From: Balanoglossus misakiensis
Taxonomy: Eukaryota; Hemichordata
Direction: 5' to 3'
Assembly: GCA_040954595.2 (NCBI GenBank)
Contig: CM082587.2
Coordinates: 4,154,001-4,218,000 of the forward strand
DNA length: 64,000 bases
Each line of letters begins with the position of its first letter. Within the stretch, counting starts at the first letter, position 1. Under the pieces are notes generated by a model, which saw only the letters and a program-made list of their open reading frames with translations, did no database searches and had not been told where the DNA came from. Both the position numbers and the translations under genes were made by a program. Positions 1-16,500 of the stretch are shown here, piece after piece.

Positions 1-112
1 TGTCCGGTCCCTGGGTAGTAGACGATGCGGGATTCGATGTACTCCTCGTGGTCAACCACAAACAGAAACGGGGTGCCCGTGAAATTGCCTTCGTCCTCCT
101 CGGCAGCGATAC
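1..112 (-). CDS. Partial exon of an unrecognised gene at the window edge
   Basis: On the minus strand an acceptor (tag at 113-115) is followed by 112 open bases that run off the left edge. The only sensible frame begins with two bases that complete a split codon and reads IAAEEDEGNFTGTPFLFVVD, then a short acidic and aromatic stretch ending in YYPGTG. It contains one N-glycosylation sequon (NFT) and a beta-strand-like hydrophobic run (FLFVV), which would suit a secreted or luminal protein. I do not recognise the family. The rest of the gene lies to the left of the window; any 5' exons would be in 116-3100. Confidence covers only that this is an exon. Confidence 0.5.
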
Positions 113-3100
113 CTACAAGCGGACGTTAAATGTTAGAAGGCGATGCAGATTGCACAAAATGGAACCAAAGTAACCATAACCACAGACAAAGTTTTTTTCT
201 ATTTTCTCTTTTTGGCCACGATCAATATTCTTCTCATTTGTATTAAAATACTGAACTATTCTTATTCTTATTCTATATTCGCGTATATTCTTTTCCTTTT
301 GCCTGTGTTTTGAATATCAAAGGGGTTTATGTCAAGGACACGATCCAGGAAATACCGAATGATGTCTGTTAATTATATCACTTACATTGACGCATTGAAA
401 AAAAATACTGGTTAAATTGGTGGGTTTTTTTTTGGGGGGGGGGGGGGGGAGCTCAGCTACTTTACTACACGCGATTTATCGAATTCTCTGGCGGCCAACA
501 CGAAAGTCTGCGACATGTGAAACAACACGACGTGCAACCGTCGTGACTGGTCACAGGTGATTGCACGGGTGAACACCGGGTGCGATCGTGACTGTCCAAC
601 CAGGAAAGCCGGATTCTTCGCGTGTCGATCGCCTAGAGTGTTGCCTTTTGTTCGGTACAAACAATGGCCGCTTAGATGCCCAGTAACTTCGAGCTAAACA
701 CCCTTATAGCTGTAGCAATATACTTATATCCAGCCTTGAGGGCTTCCGAGACAACCTGTTGCAAAAATCTACATATCAGAATTAAAACAAATCACTTGTT
801 TCACTATGTGGGGATATGCAAGTATATTTCTCCTATCCTGTCCCTATCAACCGGTTAATACAGATCTGAACATTGCATGAGCCATCCCGGAATCGAAAGT
901 GGAAAAACACTAGATATACCCTCACATCATACGTAAAGCTATGGACACAAAAGCTCCCCTTTACTGCGCGTGAGAGCTACCATATTACGCAATACATGCT
1001 AAACCTGTATAATATACTAGTATTTACGAGCTGAACCAAAGCGCGAAAAACAAAGGCGTGGCCGGATTATGTGACTATGGGATCCCCGTTACATTTAAAG
1101 TGGCTCGAAAACGCTGTTTTAAGCAGAGTGACCGTGTTTTAAGCATAAAGGCCAGATTTTCGAATAATTACTATAAGTAAAGTTCTTTCATTCATAGATG
1201 TCGACACAGTCCGCAAGCCTATACTCAGTAGCTAAATTATTCATTCGCAAAAAAGGACAATATTCCGGACGACCATGGTTCTACCACCAAAAAGGACCCT
1301 GGGCATGACGGTGTCAGTGTGTGGAGCGAGGGTGTGTTGACTTTAACAACTGTTTTTTTCTCACTCAACTGACCGTGAACAATTTTTTTCCAGCAATACT
1401 AGTGCAGTCGTACACTGAAGGTCAATAATTGGGAATGGCGCGCCCTTACTCAATGTTAGCCGTGCCTGGGTCAATTCGGCCTATACCAGTCGACACAATA
1501 TCGTTAATCTACATTGTGTACTATGTGCATAACGTTTCTGAGCAATGCTATACAGATTAGTGAAAAAGACAAATCGGGGCCTGAGTTTTCACCATGACAA
1601 ATTTACCTTTTGGGGAAAAAGCCCCCCTCCCTCCATTGTAGCTTACACAATGTGGTAGCTACCTATCTTTCGTAACCCATCATGTGTATTCCCAGACAAC
1701 AGGTCGTCTGAGGGTGGGGTAGGGTGGTCGGCCGCGATTTAGGGTAGTGATGACACGAGAAGAATGTAACGTAGAGAAAGGAAAAGTTTCTTGCGATTTT
1801 TTCAGCGTCTGGGCCTCAGGTATACGAGTATACATAGTTACCAGTACGCTTACACAACATATCAAACATACCTGATAGATACATGCACAAGACTATAGGT
1901 AAAACAGACAGCCACCCGTAGAATTGCCCTCTGCTTTTTCGCTGCGCACTCATAGTGCTCTGCTTTCTCCTTCTGGCGAATCAAGTTTAAAATGTCCAAA
2001 TCTACCGTGAACGCCAGGTACGTATCCACTTTTACTTCCGCATATGACGCAGGTATTTTTTTTTACTTTTAAGTACCGACGCACTGTATACACACACTCA
2101 AACACTGCAGGTCGGGGCTTTACTTTCACCCGCTATTGTCTGATGTACTATTGTGTACTCGTTGGTGTGTGGTACGGCCGGCATTCGTGACCCGTGACCT
2201 TGTTGGTGAAAGAGACAGACTGTAATCAATTGCGAATGCACAAATGGCAGCGCGCGCATCCGATATATATTTCAGCAACAACGCACAAATGTCGCGTCAC
2301 TTGGGCTCCCAATAAAGCCCGACAAAAAAAAGCTGAACAGCGAATTATCGCAAAGTGTTTTAATACCTTTGTAGATTATAAATAGTGTTACCGCTGCGAA
2401 GTTTTTCCGCGCGTTTTTTGTTTGTTTAAAACTGATGATATATCATTTGATTAAGCGTTTCCATGGCTCCAGTCCGCTAACAAGGATAGTTGCCGACGCA
2501 AGAGACATCGGGAGTCGCGGTGAAGGAGGCTATCGCGGCCAGCCAAAGGACTTTCGTATGAACAGGGCTTTTATAAAAGACAGCCTTTTATAGAGACAGG
2601 TCCAGAGACCGTAACAAAGTGGCCACTCCAGACACGTTTCCACTATAAAAAGGTGATGACAAATCACAGACAGGTCAAACTGTGATTATTATCCACCTCA
2701 GCAAACAAGCCCACTACGCACTACTTCACGATTTTCATTATTTGTTTCAGCCTCACTTCAAGCCCTTTGTGAAAGATAATACCTTGCATGTGACATACTG
2801 TTTATTGTACATACATGTATTTTATACCTATGCAAATTCAGACACAGTTGCCATAGAAAGTTGAGATTTAGCCAATCACAGATTTTGGGTGGCCATGCAA
2901 AAAGTGTGCCACCAATTGATATAGACGTTGATGTGCCCCTTTAACTATATATGAGCATATGTAAATTAAGGGTGACTGTATATCTTTAAGACCTGCACTG
3001 CTTTGCTGTGCTAAGCTAGCTGCCTTTTAATTGAGCTACATGCATTATATCCACAGTCCCAGTAAAGGTTTTTTAAACTACAAGTATTTGTTGACGATGT

Positions 3101-3163
3101 CAATAATGCCAAAAAGACACAGCTAGTGAGGTTTTTTATCCTATGGCATATTCATCATTGTTG
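113..3163. other. Intergenic or intronic stretch left of DPP7
   Basis: No convincing gene is visible. The stretch holds a G homopolymer at about 434-450, an open minus-strand segment with a good donor at about 1872-2030 (see findings), a TATA-like palindromic TTTATAAAAGACAGCCTTTTATA patch near 2568-2592, and the left arm of an inverted repeat at 2829-2895. It may hold 5' exons of the partial gene at 1-112 and the 3' UTR of DPP7. Confidence 0.5.
434..450. repeat. G homopolymer tract
   Basis: An almost pure run of G after T-rich sequence. Similar G or C runs lie at 13078-13100, 21113-21126, 23562-23573, 40597-40613 and 57294-57307, none in coding sequence. Exact lengths are unreliable in any assembly. 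Confidence 0.85.
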
Positions 3164-3402
3164 TCAGCCATTCTTGGCTTGCTGGATCCACTCTTTGATG
3201 TGTTGTATTTCTTGTTGCCGTGCTTGGACGACCGATGGGGGATCTGCTGGATTGGATGACCTGCAGATGAACCCAAACCAAAAAATAAATAAAATAACCT
3301 CTTTATTTAGTCTTTGTTGTGTGTTGCCCACTGAAAATCTGTGATTGGCTATACATGTATTTCAATTTTCTATGGCAATTAACAGGTTAAATTTGCATAG
3401 AT
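2829..3402. repeat. Imperfect inverted repeat enclosing the last DPP7 exon
   Basis: The left arm (about 2829-2895) shares CTATGCAAATT, TTGCCATAGAAA and TAGCCAATCACAGATTTT, in that order, with the reverse complement of the right arm (about 3326-3402). The arms are about 70 bases, roughly three-quarters identical by eye, and separated by about 430 bases that contain the terminal DPP7 exon. They may be two old copies of one short dispersed repeat in opposite orientation. Confidence 0.6.
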
Positions 3403-6400
3403 GACCCTTTTGGCTGAATAAAGTTTTCTCATAATTCCACAAACGATGATCATGGACACTATTTTACCTCAGATCCAGGTGGTGGGCTCCTCCTTCTATC
3501 AAGATGGCAACGAGAGTTTCCGATACAGACTCAGTCACTCCACCTCTGCGCCATGGATCCAAACTTCCATTGGAAAACACTATGTTACTAGAGCTGCTGA
3601 TATCTACAGACATTTTAGATAAAGACAAATTTGACAGTTAGGAGGTGTTCTTCGAAGGGTGTTTGGTGTTTTGAACAGAATATTGCCCACATGGATTGGT
3701 TAGATTTTCAGTTTTCTTATCAAAGAGTTGGAAGCAATATATGAGTTTTCCTGTGGTAAATACGGAGCAGAAACTGAAGTTGAACTCCTTCAGTAAGATT
3801 TACCTCTTCCCCACAGATTGACGTTCATCCAGTTGTTCCGTGGTGTGATGTTCCACTGTTTCTGGCAGTACTCGTCTCGCATTCCCAAAGTGAACGGCAG
3901 GACCGGGAACATATCCGTCACGTTGTTGCTTCCGGCTGGCATGACTGATTCCGTACACGCCTGGCAAATGTAAAAAAAAAAAAAAAGCAGTTCAGGGGTG
4001 TACTAATTTCCACACGATGATGCAAGTCAAGCGGCCTACGAATCTTGTTTGGCCGAAGCAGTTCACGAGACTGAGAAAAGAAAATACATTACCTGGTAGT
4101 CCCACGCGATGCCACTGTTTCCCACACCACAGCCAGTCGGGTCAGCACATTCAACGAAATCAGTCTCAATGTCAAAACATTTCAGGTGACCACTGGTCCC
4201 GTTGTAAAACAAGCCTTCGTTGTAAAGTAACCGAGAAAGAAAGGACATACACTGTTCAGTATCTGACACACCAGTCAGAAATGAATCTGTGTGATAACGG
4301 AAGTTTTACTCCATGGCACTTTTGAGCCACAGTACTACACAAGGCAAAAAAAAACCACACCAACCTGCTGCTTTTGCCAGACCTTGTAAATAATCAGAAC
4401 TGCTCATGATGTAGCCACAAGCAACCTGTAGAAGAGATGATGTACCAAACATGGTTATTTGTAAAGTCTGGTGGTTTTAATGTCTAGTCTGAAATTTCTG
4501 GAATTTAAATATGGTACATATAGGGGATTCCCATGTGTGTTACTGCTGGTATGTACAAAACACAGGACAAAAATACAAGATCATGCATACAGCCAATGCA
4601 TATAGATTACCTTAACAGGATTGGCTGGCAGATCAGCCATAAATGATGTTGGATACGGGTAATCTAACATGGCCAAAGTCGTAAATGAATTTCTAACCCA
4701 TCCCATCAGATGTTGAACTCTGTCACTCTTCAAAGGATTACACAGCTTGAAGGTATCTGTTAATTCTTGCAACCCTACAGTTCAACAGAGAATTAATATA
4801 CTGCATGAGTATATATGCATACAGGCGATGCATAAAGATTACCTTAACAGGACTGGCTGGCAGATCAGCCATGGCTGATGTAGGGTAGGGATAATCAAAC
4901 ATGGCCAAAGTCGTAAATGAATTTCTAACCCATCCCATCAGATGTTGAACTCTGTCACTCTTCAAGGGCTTACACAGCTTGAATGTATCTGTCAACTCCT
5001 GCAACCCTACAGTTCAACAGAGAATGTCTGCATGAGTCAGTATATATTGCTCATTTTCTTTCAAACTTTGTTATCGCGACATAAAAGGGCAGTATTTCTC
5101 ATGGATATTTCAGCAGTGAAATACGAATAGCCAATCTGGTATTTTCCTGTCAGAAAATAAACTGAAGGGTACTACCATTTGTCATAGTCTTACCTTTCTC
5201 CCCCTGTCCTGCAAGGTTTACGAGTTTGACAAAAGCACTGCGGACAGCTGTGGTGCACTTAGGACTGACTAACTCAAAATCCTAGAAAAAAAAAGCAGTG
5301 CGATCTACTTTATTCCGTTGCAATATTATTACCTGGAAGCAGATGATCATCTAATCTAAGCAAGGACAAGATATTCTTCACTCACATGGGTAACGTCTTC
5401 AAAGAAAAAATCCCTGGAGGCTTGTCCTGAAACCAGGTATATTGGCGCACTAGCTGCGATGGCTCCGTCAACTACATTGGGATATTTAAACCTCATGTAT
5501 GCACTCAGCATGCCACCATAGCTGTGGACAGAATACACGCCCTCATCATATAAGCAGCTCCATACAGAAGTTTCTTCAAATCATTATTAAGACAGTATTA
5601 AAAAGAGATCAAATATAGCAAAATACTGATTTTCACTTCAAAAAATTCACACCAACCTTCCTCCAAAGGCAATGACTGGACAATGAGTTGCATTGAGTGT
5701 CTCTTTGAGGTGATGTAGTAACACCGCATAGTCTGCCATAGCTTGCTCTATTGAGAGGAGACCGATATTTTCAAGGCTAAACGAAGACTCGCCAAAGGGT
5801 AGAGATGTACCGTAATATCTCTGTAAAGAAGAAAAGGAAAGTTCTCCTATTAAAATTAGAAAGGAAAGTTCTCTATGTAAGTTTAGAATATCATACTCAT
5901 GGAATTACATACAATGGAATTACTCACGTGCTCTGCAAATATAAGTAATGCACCAAATTGAGGTGCAATTTCAAACATAAAACCAGTGTTGTCGGCAAAC
6001 GCTGTTATGGGACCTTCGTTGCCCGCGTAGAAAAATATCGGTCCACTCCCTGCATCCCAATGCCGACCTGGCAGGAAATAACACAAGAGTTGAAATCAGA
6101 CTGTCCTTGAAAAAAGGTCACTCGCAGGTCAAACAAGGTACTTGTCACTAAAGGTTGCGTGGAATCGTATATTAACAGATGTGTATATAAACATTGCCTA
6201 AAAATGACAATATATAGGTAAATCAGGTTTTCTAGCAATATATAACTACACATTGTTTTAGCATACGGAGATTTCGTATTGGGGAGGATCAGGATGGGAT
6301 TGGTACAAGTACTCAGCTGCGATCATATGACTAACTCGTGATGTACAGTGGAAAGGTGTTTTCATGCATGACTATAATGTACACTCACCGTTGTAAAGAT

Positions 6401-6548
6401 ATCGTTGTTCAAAAGTCTGATTTCCATGACTTGCCAAATTGAAATGGTCGATGTACTGGTTAAAATGTTTTTCCTCGTAGAAGGGCTTCGAATGCGCAAA
6501 ACATGCCAGTACGAGAGTAATCGCTACCTGCAGACGACGAACCGCCAT
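3164..6548 (-). CDS. DPP7: Dipeptidyl peptidase 2 (DPP7), lysosomal serine peptidase family S28
   Basis: Removes N-terminal dipeptides, preferring proline or alanine at position 2, in lysosomes or secretory vesicles (family knowledge). Exons (minus strand): 6389-6548, 5928-6067, 5657-5820, 5386-5521, 5194-5281, then 6a 4843-5006 or 6b 4611-4774, then 4365-4425, 4093-4262, 3804-3960, 3468-3603, 3164-3260. With one copy of exon 6 this gives 490 residues; the human protein has about 492. Residues 1-20 form a signal peptide. The nucleophile Ser155 in GGSYGGM has its codon split by intron 3. The acid lies in SNGSLDPW (about Asp429) and the base in GGAHHLDL (about His454). The motif ADPTGCG and the block around DYPYPTS match DPP7 rather than its relative PRCP. 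The oddity is tandem exon 6, described separately. The start is the only ATG in frame with the signal peptide. The acceptor of exon 8 (4262) is the least certain boundary. Confidence 0.95.
4611..4774 (-). other. DPP7: DPP7 alternative exon 6b
   Basis: 164 nt with the same acceptor (ctgtag, 4775-4780) and donor (gtaatc) as exon 6a. It differs from 6a at 15 bases, which change four residues: K to N in LCKPLK, F to L before DYPYP, A to F after YPTS, and S to N before PVK. Nine of the differences are silent, so both copies look to be under protein-level selection. Joining 6a to 6b gives AAG GGT TGC AAG AAT TAA, a stop four codons after the junction, so one transcript can use only one copy. Confidence 0.9.
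4843..5006 (-). other. DPP7: DPP7 alternative exon 6a
   Basis: 164 nt, flanked by an acceptor (ctgtag, 5007-5012) and a donor (gtaatc, from 4842 downward). It encodes residues 230-284, from [15 protein letters not shown] to [19 protein letters not shown], entering in phase 1 and leaving in phase 0. It is the 5' copy of a tandem pair; exon 6b has the same length, phases and splice signals. Confidence 0.9.
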
Positions 6549-7845
6549 CTTTAACTTATATGACCTCTGACCTCAGGGGCGCCCCCTAGCGGCCCTGTGT
6601 GTGTGTTTGTTATATGTTGAATCGGGCCCCCCAACTTAGTGGTATTCCAGAGCCTGTGCGCGTTACCACTTGAACTGTATTATGGTTGTAACAATCAATT
6701 TGGGGTATTTAACACAAAATAAGAAAAATATCCGGTCAATAACAACAAATTTAACAAACACATCTAGTGGTTTGCTTGTGAATCCATTTTTTAATAAGAA
6801 TCGAAAGATGGTTTACATCTTGCTAATGACAAAATCTGGCAATCAAGATGGGATCAATCATAATCAAACTTTCCAAAACAACTAACACAGGGCATATTAG
6901 TCTGTACATTCCCAAGAAAAATGAGAAAACAAAACAAAATGAGACTTGTGAGTGCAATAGTACAACTATACATTTGTTTAATACTCAGGTTTTTTCTCCT
7001 TTTATAAGAATGAAAAAAGTACAATTTATGAAAACACAGTATTTTTGAAAACATAACTGGAAGTGCAATGATGGATATCTGTACTTATTATTGTTGTAAT
7101 TAAGTGTTATGTCACAGAAGTTCAAATCCATGGCCAATTCAACCCAAACAGATCTGTGGATGGTTTCAGGAGAAACTGTATCTGTACAGCAAAGATCATT
7201 TACCAGCCTCTTTGTTTCATGTGTTTGAACTCATTATTTATCACTATTAGCAATTTCATTAAAAGCCACAAGAGGTATTATGTCTGGGGCTCTATGACCG
7301 CTAAACACCAAACACTTGCACAGTGCAAACACCTGCAATACTGGTTATTAAACGCCACTTTCGAAAATGAAAGCATCTTTTTAAATGCTACAAATCGGGC
7401 GATGTCCATAAAAACTCGGACACCACGCAATTTTGATCCTTGCATATTGAGTGGAAGGGAAGGTTGACATGAACGGATATGCAGAATACAAGTGAGGCGT
7501 GCGTACCACAGGCGTGGTAGATGAAGCGTCTGTAAAATCTTCCTTGTCTAACATCATATGTTTCTGTGAAAGTCACCCAGGTCAGACGATCGAAAAATAT
7601 CTTCGTTGTTCTTATCCCCGTTGGTGGGAACATCTTCCAGTCCAATCCATGATATGGAAAGTTATTTACAGTGGGAAAGTGGGATGCCTTCTGTGGTTTT
7701 AAACGCCATGGCAGTGTCGTTCGAACTAGTCCCTATGTTGCAGATTGCCAATATGCAAACAAAACCCAGACAGGCACATGTGGAATATTCACATAGAATA
7801 TCATGTACAATGCGAGTCCTTGAGTATAAACACATACAGCTGCGT
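6549..7845. other. DPP7 promoter region and CDC73 3' UTR
   Basis: No coding exon is supported. DPP7 and CDC73 run in the same direction, so this 1.3 kb holds the DPP7 5' flank and the CDC73 3' UTR. The AT-rich part at about 6670-7150 would suit the distal UTR. A possible ATTAAA signal (TTTAAT on the plus strand) lies near 6976. Confidence 0.5.
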
Positions 7846-12202
<4,357 letters not shown>

Positions 12203-13513
12203 GATTTCTTGTTATCGAGGTGTCGAAAAGGATTGTGGGAGACCCAGCGCACGTCTCCGGGTCAGAGGTTGAAGGTTAGAAGGCAAAGGTCATATCATTA
12301 TATGCAATGTTTAAAAATTTTGAATGTTATTTTCTGTTTATGTCTTTATGTCTCTTTAAAATGAGGCTAATTTACCGTGAAGCAATGGGCATTTTGTGAT
12401 CAGGTCGTGGGACAATTCCAATGACGTCATCGTATCTAATTTTATGCATACTTCCGCATTCAGACATTTTGGGAGCTTGGTTTGGAGAGCTTCTGTTTGC
12501 AGGCGTTGCTCTGCACGTTGTCTCCTTGCAATCAACACCGATTGGCAATACATTTATCATCGCAGTGGCGATGAATCATGGTTAAGAACTACTGCGTAAG
12601 TTTAATTTACACAAACTACATTGCGTGAGTTTCATTTTCGGGTGTGTTTATAGACGCTTCTGTCCTGATCGTACAGCAGAATGTACGTTTCACTGTTCAG
12701 TGTTCAGTTGATGATCCGTGTCCTTCGCACTCATTGGGATGGCGATCGACTCTGTTTGCGTAAGTAAGTGACAGTAAAAAAGGTGGAGATCGTGATAATT
12801 ATTATTACAGCGAGTGCCGACAACTTTGCAGTGCCCCGCTCCAGTTTGAAGTTGGGACAGTATTCCGGTGCCTACTGGCCGGTTGTGTTGTTGCCATGCC
12901 AGTTTGGTATGGGAGCCATTCAATCATGATGTACACTTTATGCATGTCTGAGGATGTAAATCTTTTAATTCAGGGTATTGCTGTGGGTCCGTTGTCCTGC
13001 TACTCCCCAATATACAGCCAAGGGTACTATGCTAGGACTACGGACCCGCATCAAAACAGCTGGTGGTGACTAGCCGGGGGGGGGGGGGGGGGGGGGGGGG
13101 CTATGGGAGTTCAACCAATCCCTCACAAATAGTTGTTTCCACAGCTACTAAGGTAGTGACACAATCTACCATATTAATTGTTTTAATGTAGGTTTAATAC
13201 TATGGATTTTGTTTGCCATATTTTTCAGAATTTTAAGAATTTCCACTAAGTGTGTTTAACACGTGGATTCAGATCGGGGAATTAGGACATACATGATCAA
13301 GGGACTCGGCACAACGCCCAAGAATTCAACTGACTGTATCAGATGTCCATTTCCAACTGAGGGTGACGCACTTGGGTTCAAAGGTCAAGAATTGGGGCAA
13401 GAGGTCAGACGCATCTTCAGACTGGCAATCAACCCAAATTGTTAATAACACACAAAAAAAGAAAACATTTCTGAGTGTGCGCGCAGTGTGTGGAGTGGAA
13501 TTATCGTACCGCG
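12203..13513. other. Divergent intergenic region between CDC73 and RO60
   Basis: The 1.3 kb holds the 5' flanks of two divergently transcribed genes. A G homopolymer of more than 20 bases sits at about 13078-13100. No coding exon was found. Promoter elements could not be assigned with confidence. Confidence 0.5.
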
Positions 13514-16500
13514 ATGGCTGACAATAAAACCACCCCGCAGAGCGAACCCCTCGTGAACGACCAGGTGAAAAACGAAGCCGGTGGCTATGTCTGGGAAGTG
13601 ACAGACATGAAACGACTTCACAGGTTTCTGTGCCTGGGGTCTGAGGGGGGAACGTACTATGTGAAAGACAGCCTTGAACTTGGAGTACAGAACGCCAGTT
13701 GCATAGACCGGCTCATCGAAGGCGGCGACGGAGAAAAAGTGGTGGAGGAGATTAAAAAGTACAGTGTTGGGGGCAGAACAGCCAAGCAGGAGCCCCTCAT
13801 TCTGGCCTTGGCAATGTGTGCAAGGAGCGCAGATTTACAAACCAAGCAAGCGGCGTATCGAGTGTTGGCAGATGTGTGTCGCATCCCGACTTTCCTCTTC
13901 ACCTTTGTCGAGGACGTGGAACGGATAGGGAAAGCCAAGAAAGGCACCGGCTGGGGACGGGCCCAGCGCCGAGCTATACAGCGGTGGTATAACGATAAAG
14001 ATGCTAAGGCCTTGGCGCTGGCAGTGACAAAATACAAACAGCGCAATGGATGGTCACACCGGGACCTGCTGAGGCTCGCGCACATCAAACCTGCAAATGA
14101 CGGTAAGTATCCGATATAGTATAACTGTAGAGACAGACACTCACTGTTAGTTCAGTGACCCCATCAGAGCAATTGGACCACCATTCGTGGATGCGACTAA
14201 TTGAACACATCTGAGAATGTGACCATGGCAACCAATGTTAATCATGATGTCATACTGAAAATAACTGATTGAATGTTTTTTTCTGAGCTTAATTAAGTTG
14301 ATACACAGTTTTTCTTTGTCACTGGGGTGAAAAAAGCAATATTATAATTTCCAGGTAGTGGTACATGTTCTTTGGGATAACCCAGAGACCAGAGTAATGT
14401 CTATAAATAATCTGCCCCGGAGCCAACTGCTCCACTGGTGTCAATTTAGATGTTTGTACAGAGGATATCACTTCCAGTCAACATATTTGCACATGACACA
14501 CGCCTGCATGTATCACTGGACAGCCAAGCCTCGAATCTGTGTTTTATTGGCAAAATTTCACATTCCTTTTCTGTAAGAGCAGCCAAGGTGTTTGGTTTCT
14601 CTTTCGTCATACTAAAAGATGATTTATCATCTGTCTGGGTGACTCGTGCCCTCCTTGACCCCCGTTGCTGTCTCTGAAGGCACATGATGTTACGCAAAAT
14701 GTTTCGGCCGGCCGTATATGCATTAGTGCCTGTTCCCTTTAATGTCTGTTATGCATGAAGAATTCGTGCCTTCCACTCATCCAACATTGGAGAAAAGAAA
14801 TCAAAGCTACCAAATTTAGCCAGCCAAAAAACGCCGACAAGGATTCTAGGTCAGTGGTGCCCAGACAAGAAGCAGCTAGTTGAAATATTTGCTTTCCATC
14901 TTTTTAGGGCAAGTATTAGTGCTGACCCAGTTTTGTATATTGCAGCTCCGGTTCAGAGAGTGAATAACACGTGTGTCATCCTATCCTTTGATATGAACGT
15001 CTAATGTCTGTATCAAGACAGCATTATGAAATAACGGAATCTGACTCTGGCATACTTAGAATAGCCAGTCACAAATATTTAACAAGATCGGTGCTCTAGT
15101 TAATAAATCCTTTGGGGGTGTTTTTTTCATGATTTGTTCATTTTTATTTTTACATTGATATTGACTTCAACCTCCACAATGTCTAGACCATTGTCAGGCA
15201 ATTAATATGTAGGTGTCTTGTTGGGTACTGAATGTGAAAAGTTTCTCTTACATGTATGTGCCCGTTTAGCAGGAGCCAGATGTCTGAAAACACTATTGAA
15301 ACTATTTTAGATACGTGTCCTGGCAAAGTGCTACTGCTAAACGCCAGATAAACACTTGGCGATGACAATAAAAGTCCAGCTTATCTTAGGCTTCCACTTG
15401 ATATTTTATTGGGCAAAACGGGATTTGATAGCGCTTGGTGTTGATGGTCCGGGAAATGACTTTCAACTGGGCGCTGATGGATGCTCTGCGCTGGCAAGAT
15501 ATTTTACAGTGAGGCACTGTGTTGCTTTAAGTTGAATATAACGAGGCATGGTAATGATTGTCCGTACTTGTATATTGCACCTACAGATGACACACACACA
15601 CACATGCCAGGAAGGTTGAACATTCACGCGTCTTGTACGTAATTTATTGCTGCCAAATTTGGACGTGGATCCGTGACATTGATGCAAACGGCACTGTTGG
15701 GTATTTCACAGATGCTGCCAGTGCCAGATGCACCCCATAGTTGGATATTAGACGGTGAATGTTCACTTGATCCACTTCCCGACAACCTCAAAATGGGTCA
15801 CTCTTGAAAGTACCCTAGATTCATGTCACCTTTGAGGTGTCTCACTGAAATCATACATCCAACTGATCATTTTCTTTCTGGTTTTCGCATCTCCAAACGT
15901 GATCTCGGTATGTTAACTATGTCCCAGCCAAGCATGCGGCCTGTAGGACTCCTGACATGCCAGGATTCCACATCAAATGTTATTACCGGGCATTTAAATT
16001 GTCCGACGGGAATGTCGGTTTGATGGACTTAATGGATTGATATCCCTCGCATGTCTGTGACCTATGACCTTGAAGTAACCTTTGACCCTGGCAGAGTGCT
16101 CCTCTTACCTATTCTGCCATAATAAATAATTCTTTCGTGGTAATTTTTCTGGTCAGAGAGACATGCAGCATCCGTGGTATAATCACATGACAAGGCAGAC
16201 ATGTAATAGACTCACATTCCTTCAGGTAGACAGCCTTATGCTGTTACCCTCATGACCAGTCAATATTTGTGTACTGTTGCCCCGTAGCAGCTGCATATGA
16301 ATTTATAGCAATCATTTCTGTGTTTTATTTGTGGCCTACAAGTGTTGCTAAATTCTAGCACCTGTGTAAAAGTTTTAATCACATCGTAGTATGTAACCCG
16401 CTGTAAGTCGAACCATTTATAGGAATGAGGATATTAAAAATATCCTCTCCCAGTAATTCAAAATGCCAATAATATAAATATATATTCCCCTCTCCCTAGG

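Larger units (their letters stand above)
4575..5040. repeat. Tandem duplication of about 232 bp carrying DPP7 exon 6
   Basis: Two adjacent units offset by 232 bases. The similarity includes the flanking intron sequence: TTCAACAGAGAAT lies upstream of both exons, and a GCATACAG..ATGCATA..AGATTAC run lies at both donors. A block of 68 bases inside the exons is identical, while differences cluster at the two ends, a pattern that suggests gene conversion in the middle. Confidence 0.9.

Noticed and set aside
3164-6548. Prolylcarboxypeptidase (PRCP) as identity of the S28 peptidase
   Set aside because: The DYPYPTS, NPVKV, ADPTGCG and SNGSLDPW blocks and the 490-residue length fit DPP7 better.
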